DNA from: an uncultured Odoribacter sp.
GTDB lineage: Bacteria; Bacteroidota; Bacteroidia; Bacteroidales; Marinifilaceae
Length of the DNA stretch: 11,829 nt
Direction of reading: 5' to 3'
Assembly: GCA_947176455.1 (NCBI GenBank)
Contig: CAMWQQ010000030.1
Coordinates: forward strand, 1-11,829
Both the position numbers and the translations under genes were made by a program. Below, in pieces: positions 8,801 to 11,829 of this stretch. Every line of letters begins with the position of its first letter. The first letter of the stretch is position 1. Under the pieces are notes generated by a model. That model made no database searches and was not told the DNA's origin. It worked only from the letters and a program-made list of their open reading frames with translations.

Positions 8801-9224
8801 GCGTTACGACGGTTTGCCTTCCGAGTCCGGTATCAAGACCGATGACCCTTCCGGTGAAAAATACGGTAGGCTTTATAAATGGTCGGAAACGATAAAAAAT
8901 AATGCCTGTCCTTCTGGCTGGCGTTTGCCGACGAATGCTGAAGTAGATGCTTTGATTGCTTCGTTGGGAGGCGAGTATGCTGCCGGACCTAAGGTAAAGG
9001 CTATCAATTATTGGCAATTTAATGAAGGTATTCAAAAATTGAATACAACCGGACTTAGTTTTATCGGTGCTATGCATAACATTAATATTGCTAACAATCC
9101 GACAGATACTTATATCATCACTCAGGATAACTACTATTATTTTTTGAATTGGTCTAATGACAGGTGGGGAAAGACTAATTGGGCAAGTAGTTATTATATG
9201 CCGATTCGTTGTATCAAACGTTAA
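5859..9224 (+). CDS. Secreted multi-domain protein, paralogue of gene 583-4059, ending in a FISUMP domain
   Basis: An exported protein of 1121 residues, colinear with the product of 583-4059. The ATG at 5859 gives MNMKRLVILV. The ATG at 5865 would give MKRLV, matching the paralogue's MKRLL at 9234, so it may be the true start. The signal peptide ends GVRA before NNVRI (22-26). The N-terminal module has WDNSWRDDYNWDAVYVF (48-64). The FGE-like domain begins EMVYVPQGAYYLGDG (153-167), is interrupted at about 186-344 by a discoidin-like segment (HRPTEWYLAGSNTGVDW, YKFYRIVF, LANVAMTEKDL), then resumes with FYVMKYELSQEQYVRFLNKL (401-420), LAYADWAGLRPLSEMEFEKM, LSGNLAEYYY, IRGGSY and TFRLGHS (693-699). 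The cysteine pair expected after RGG in active FGE is absent. Residues about 716-830 are Ig-like, and 831-930 form a second beta module with Cys908-x7-Cys916. The FISUMP domain (938-1121) has VYKTVKVNGKCWMAENLRYD and ACPSGWRLPTNAEVDAL and ends MPIRCIKR. The last 220 bases are strikingly AT-rich. The binding target is unknown. The gap upstream, 56 bases, is the largest in the cluster and shows no promoter or terminator I recognise. Confidence 0.9.
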   Translation: MNMKRLVILVWFACSFWGVRANNVRIVEDIKVGTIEGSSAQLTFKIAWDNSWRDDYNWDAVYVFMKIKRTTELEWKHAYFMDANHSFSAGYTCWPAQYTTTANYRQGVFIYRNSKGKGDVEVTANLLWNISAAGYSAAEIQAGKIEMSLQCIEMVYVPQGAYYLGDGVSTKTFRKKLRQILPEWDLIDSHDPTQKFTASPVSSSIYSVTGPANRVSEDINNGGATTANTYYSYANVEGFWQVEFATPKTVRYFGVSGLYGHGNHRPTEWYLAGSNTGVDWTELSDRYTAAQWLTEGDSYPVYNALPLKKGYAKPYKFYRIVFKAPGSYGVMLANVAMTEKDLSTVSDDGYVVDGRAMALNETTGLFADDGYSWSGTLTGSSNDGAKYTGDVKVYPNGFEGFYVMKYELSQEQYVRFLNKLNANQQKARTVDILDDLDPGDYVFGEDKTQPENRNGIVLGARSNGVVIFACNLTKAGDKVSQENDGQNVACNYVSINDMLAYADWAGLRPLSEMEFEKMGRRPYPQLPERKGWAGGDMADAKYPTSGAFADGTTPGGEDERLVSGNVNAGGKTDGPVRVGSFAPTAKTPQQAGSSYWGVMELSGNLAEYYYNAAPAGRAFYDRTYGSSHGDGAIAASGAENVGTAYWPETATAFCIRGGSYMSEVQGAEGQISISDRSQIGSMPDMNTKNATTTFRLGHSYTFLTSPRITCNSYLRLNNGKTTASGEVADSVCVGEDYTLRGSELLDASGSPIDGGGKVSYIWYRRNGSTSATWQIIPNENGRDLVLRDLRSDRRDVTVNGQAFQYFYVRRMAYTPNGAMHMTYPAKILMINPQYSFDRLVDTLRQNNTSLGFLLRTGLAASVSWSWKAGGDDAGKLSPYYSNGSTRFLYIPQRTDFGNVAGQTHVVVCELTYFNKCKKREELKVFVEKRPEVGVASNEITVNGKDPSKECGVVMQDMRSQGASRVYKTVKVNGKCWMAENLRYDGLPSESGIKTDDPSGEKYGRLYKWSETIKNNACPSGWRLPTNAEVDALIASLGGEYAAGPKVKAINYWQFNEGIQKLNTTGLSFIGAMHNINIANNPTDTYIITQDNYYYFLNWSNDRWGKTNWASSYYMPIRCIKR
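9001..9221 (+). other. AT-rich 3' segment of the FISUMP domain in gene 5859-9224
   Basis: A hand count gives about 33% GC over 9001-9220, against about 53% over 8701-9000 in the same gene. The drop coincides with the C-terminal half of the FISUMP domain, rich in Asn, Tyr, Trp and Ser. The reading frame is intact across the junction. It may be a recombined or otherwise fast-changing cassette, or simply the codon cost of an Asn/Tyr/Ile-rich segment. Confidence 0.6.
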
Positions 9225-9233
9225 ACAAGCGAT

Positions 9234-11759
9234 ATGAAGAGATTATTGGGTGTCATATTATTCTTTTTTGGGGCATGTGCTGTCTCCCAGGCAAGCAATG
9301 TCCGAATCACGGAGGCGCCGTGGGTGGATGTGGACAATCTATCCTATTCTTCGAGGAAGGCGACGGTTTATATGACGGTGGAGTGGGAGAATTCGTGGCG
9401 GGACAACCAGAACTGGGATGCGGTGTATATTTTCCTGAAAAGCAAGCGGGTGACGGATATCGCCTGGTCGCATGTGCTGTTGCGGGATAACTTCCATGTG
9501 CTTTCCGCCGGTTATGATTATTTTATGGCGAAGAATCCGGCAGGCGGTTCGGATAATTCCGTCGGTATCTTCATTTACCGGAGCAAGAAAGGTTCGGGAA
9601 CTTCAAAGGTGGAATTGGAACTGGAGTGGAATTACGGTTTGCAGGGATTGGCGCGTGCGGATTTTGTGAACGGTCTGCAATACGAGGCATTTGCCATCGA
9701 GATGGTGTATATTCCTAAAGGGCCTTTCCGTCCCGGGGATTTGGCATCCAATTATACGTTCCGGAAAACGGCGAGACAGATTCTGCCCGCTTGGGATTTG
9801 GTGACTCCGGAGACGCTGATGACCAAGGATTGGATGAATTCCAACCCGCTTGCGTACGATCCGAATTACGAATATAATGATCCTACGGCTCTTTGCAACC
9901 GGGATAATTCGCAAGGCACTTCCTTCTGGATATCAGTGGAAACGAAAAACGCATTGGAAACACCTTATATCATGCTGGACTTGAAGTCGGAGAAGGTCAT
10001 CAAGTATGTGGCGTTGGAACTGATTAATCAAGACGTGGTTTCCTGGGAGTTAATCGGGTTGGTCAAGAACGGCAACAGGTACACGCAGACCCCATTGGCG
10101 ACTTTTACGACTAACCAGCGATCGTGGACTTCGCCGCAAACTTATCCGATTATTGCCGCCCAGCCGGTGCTGACCACCAGCAATCAGTTGAACACGAAAG
10201 CTTTCCGCTATTATCGGGTCCAATTTAATTTGAGGAATAATGACGTAAGGGCGTTTGTACGTTCGTTTTCCATGACGGACAAGGATTTGTCACAGTTTAC
10301 GGAGGATTCTTATATAATTGACGGGAATGCGACCACGTTTCCTTTCGGAGCAACTTGGAATCAGTTATCTGTGTCGGGAAAGAATTTTGGCAATGACGTG
10401 ACCGTGGGCAATGCCAGTTATGCCGCCGGATTTGAAGGATTTTTCGCCATGAAGTATGAAATTTCCCAGCGGCAATATGTGGATTTTTTGAATAAGCTGA
10501 CGTCAGCCGAGCAACGGTTGCGGACCATCGGGAATGCGCTTGATGACTTGAGTCTGGGGGATTATGTGTATGGCGCAAGCCACAAGCAACCCTCCTGCCG
10601 GAACGGTATCGTGGTGGGTGCGATGCAGGACAATCGTTTTGCGTTTGCCTGCAACCTGAATCCGACCAATCTTTACAACCAATCGGATGATGGGGACAAT
10701 ATTGCTTGCAATTACTTGAGTCCCAAAGACATGCTTGCCTACGCCTCGTGGAGCGGATTGCGACCGATGAGCGAATTGGAATACGAAAAGATGGGGCGGC
10801 AGACGATAGACTCTTTGAGTGGAAAGGTGCCTCTTTATACTTTGAATTCGTATGCGTGGGGAAATGCGACGGTGAAACTGCCTTCCAGTAGTACAATCAG
10901 TGGTAATGGAATGGCTTCGGAAAAGCTTGCCGGAGCGAACATCAATACGGGCAACAAGGTGGCGGGTCCGGTACGTTCGGGCTCTTTTGCCGCCGGTACC
11001 GATATTTCGGCACTTAATTCGGGAGCCAGCTATTATGGCGTGATGGAATTGAGCGGGAATCTGGCGGAGATTTATTACCGGTCGGAACCGGGCAGATCAT
11101 TCCTGAGCCAGGACCTGGGTTCCCATGGAAGAGGGACATTGTCCGGAGGAGAGATGCACTCCGACCTGAATGGCTTTTGGACTACGCCTACAACTGAAGC
11201 CTACGCCGCTTCTTTGATTTTGCGGGGCGGACATTTCCGTTCGGAGAGCAACCGGGCGCGTTTGGGTGACCGGGAGGAGGTAAGCAGTTATGTGTTAGCT
11301 ACCTTGAACCGAAAGGACAGTACGGTGACTTTCCGTTTGGGACATAGTGTGACGGCTTATCAGACAGGCAATACGACTTACTATCCCAGCACCTGGATAC
11401 AGGCGCAGAATGGAATCAGGGCGACTGCCGGTGTTACGGCGTACGATACGATTTGTTCCGGAACCGGTAGTTATACTTATAAAATCACGGGTTCTGACCC
11501 GCGGACAGAAGGTATGGTGCCTACGGGTGAAATGCGGTATGTCTGGTATTCGACGCCGGGGAACGGCATCTGGACGATGATGGAGGGAAAAAACACCAAG
11601 GATTTGACCTTGAATAAAACCGAATTGGACCATTATTCGGCTAATTTCCGCACTTATTCCTTCAAGCGAAGAATTTACACACCCACCCAGTATTCGGAAT
11701 CGGGAGTCGTGTCTGTGAAGGTAGGAACCAACCGCCCCTTTACCCGTGACAAGAATTAA
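9234..11759 (+). CDS. Secreted multi-domain protein, third paralogue, prematurely ended by an in-frame stop before its FISUMP domain
   Basis: 841 residues. The signal peptide ends AVSQA before SNVRI (21-25); FGAC inside it resembles a lipobox, but the cut at A20 matches the paralogues better. The N-terminal module has WENSWRDNQNWDAVYIF (51-67) and GIFIYRSKKGSG. The FGE-like domain starts EMVYIPKGPF (156-165) and is interrupted at about 188-354 by the most diverged copy of the discoidin-like segment (FRYYRVQFNL, FSMTDKDLS). It resumes with FFAMKYEISQRQYVDFLNKL (403-422), LAYASWSGLRPMSELEYEKM, LSGNLAEIYY, LRGGHF and TFRLGHS (699-705). The usual catalytic cysteines are missing. One Ig-like module follows (MRYVWYSTPGNGIW). 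Translation stops at TAA 11757-11759 where both paralogues continue without a break; the same frame after the stop is still homologous to them. The second beta module and the expected FISUMP domain are therefore cut off. This may be a disrupted gene, a sequence error or, less likely, a real short form. Export of the 841-residue product still looks possible. Confidence 0.85.
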   Translation: MKRLLGVILFFFGACAVSQASNVRITEAPWVDVDNLSYSSRKATVYMTVEWENSWRDNQNWDAVYIFLKSKRVTDIAWSHVLLRDNFHVLSAGYDYFMAKNPAGGSDNSVGIFIYRSKKGSGTSKVELELEWNYGLQGLARADFVNGLQYEAFAIEMVYIPKGPFRPGDLASNYTFRKTARQILPAWDLVTPETLMTKDWMNSNPLAYDPNYEYNDPTALCNRDNSQGTSFWISVETKNALETPYIMLDLKSEKVIKYVALELINQDVVSWELIGLVKNGNRYTQTPLATFTTNQRSWTSPQTYPIIAAQPVLTTSNQLNTKAFRYYRVQFNLRNNDVRAFVRSFSMTDKDLSQFTEDSYIIDGNATTFPFGATWNQLSVSGKNFGNDVTVGNASYAAGFEGFFAMKYEISQRQYVDFLNKLTSAEQRLRTIGNALDDLSLGDYVYGASHKQPSCRNGIVVGAMQDNRFAFACNLNPTNLYNQSDDGDNIACNYLSPKDMLAYASWSGLRPMSELEYEKMGRQTIDSLSGKVPLYTLNSYAWGNATVKLPSSSTISGNGMASEKLAGANINTGNKVAGPVRSGSFAAGTDISALNSGASYYGVMELSGNLAEIYYRSEPGRSFLSQDLGSHGRGTLSGGEMHSDLNGFWTTPTTEAYAASLILRGGHFRSESNRARLGDREEVSSYVLATLNRKDSTVTFRLGHSVTAYQTGNTTYYPSTWIQAQNGIRATAGVTAYDTICSGTGSYTYKITGSDPRTEGMVPTGEMRYVWYSTPGNGIWTMMEGKNTKDLTLNKTELDHYSANFRTYSFKRRIYTPTQYSESGVVSVKVGTNRPFTRDKN
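11316..11335 (+). repeat. 20-bp exact repeat, copy 2 (FGE-like domain end, gene 9234-11759)
   Basis: Second copy of the 20-base sequence at 2629-2648, at the equivalent position in the third paralogue (KDSTVTFRLGHS). The two copies lie about 8.7 kb apart in direct orientation. They are long enough to be of note as a site of homologous exchange, but coding conservation explains them adequately. Confidence 0.75.
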
Positions 11760-11762
11760 TTC

Positions 11763-11829
11763 ATGAAGGCAAATAATAAGATCAAACGGGTTCTGGTGGA
11801 GTCCGGTGTTCCGGCGGAATTTACGTGGA
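11763..11829 (+). CDS. In-frame continuation of gene 9234-11759 after its stop codon (runs off the window)
   Basis: An ATG three bases after the TAA opens a frame encoding MKANNKIKRVLVESGVPAEF and then Thr-Trp before the window ends. It is in the same frame as the gene at 9234. Its NNKIKRVLVESGVPAEFTW aligns without gaps to residues 846-864 of the product of 5859-9224 (NNTSLGFLLRTGLAASVSW; both Asn, Leu, Gly, Ala and Trp shared). It therefore starts inside the second beta module, not at a natural N-terminus, and has no signal peptide. Expression as a separate protein would need reinitiation across the stop and would not be exported. I read it as the 3' fragment of the broken third paralogue, probably leading to a FISUMP domain outside the window. 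Confidence 0.6.
   Translation, partial: MKANNKIKRVLVESGVPAEFTW

Noticed and set aside
9001..9221. Firm call of a diversity-generating retroelement target
   Set aside because: The domain class and C-terminal composition fit, but no reverse transcriptase, template repeat or adenine-specific mismatch pattern can be seen here. Kept only as a hypothesis.
11757..11759. Stop-codon reassignment explaining the internal TAA
   Set aside because: TAA is used as a real stop at 561-563 and 9222-9224, each followed within 19 bases by the start of another gene, so general reassignment is not credible.

Overview
The window looks like a chromosomal stretch from a member of the Bacteroidota, most likely Bacteroidales. 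The basis is the protein families: FISUMP ('Fibrobacter succinogenes major paralogous') domains, FGE/SUMF1-like domains with the N-terminal module typical of Bacteroidota secreted proteins, and a lipoprotein whose N-terminus resembles a Bacteroidota surface-export signal. Ribosome-binding sites are also weak and AT-rich. I cannot support a genus. No tRNA, rRNA, CRISPR array, transposase or integrase is visible.

Layout, all on the + strand with gaps of 3 to 56 bases, so probably one transcription unit that starts upstream: (1) 1-563, the 3' end of a FISUMP protein; (2) 583-4059, a complete 1158-residue secreted protein; (3) 4084-5802, an AT-rich lipoprotein with an astacin/matrixin-like metalloprotease domain that has lost its catalytic and two zinc-ligand residues; (4) 5859-9224, a complete 1121-residue paralogue of gene 2; (5) 9234-11759, a third paralogue ended early by an in-frame TAA, whose homologous reading frame continues at least to the window edge (11763-11829).

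The complete paralogues share one plan: signal peptide; a Trp/Asp-rich N-terminal module of about 130 residues; an FGE/SUMF1-like (C-type-lectin-type) domain interrupted by a discoidin/F5-8-C-like segment; an Ig-like module; a second beta-rich module with a conserved CX7C pair; and a C-terminal FISUMP domain. The FGE-like domains lack the catalytic cysteines of true formylglycine-generating enzymes, so I read these proteins as large binding or adhesion scaffolds, not enzymes.

As a working hypothesis, the locus encodes a diversified tandem family of exported multi-domain binding proteins, with a surface lipoprotein that is probably a pseudo-protease plus propeller-like sensor or binder. The main points for follow-up are the premature stop in gene 5, the inactivated metalloprotease, the domain-in-domain insertion, and the variable, compositionally distinct C-terminal segments of the FISUMP domains. 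Ligands and cellular roles cannot be read from the sequence.
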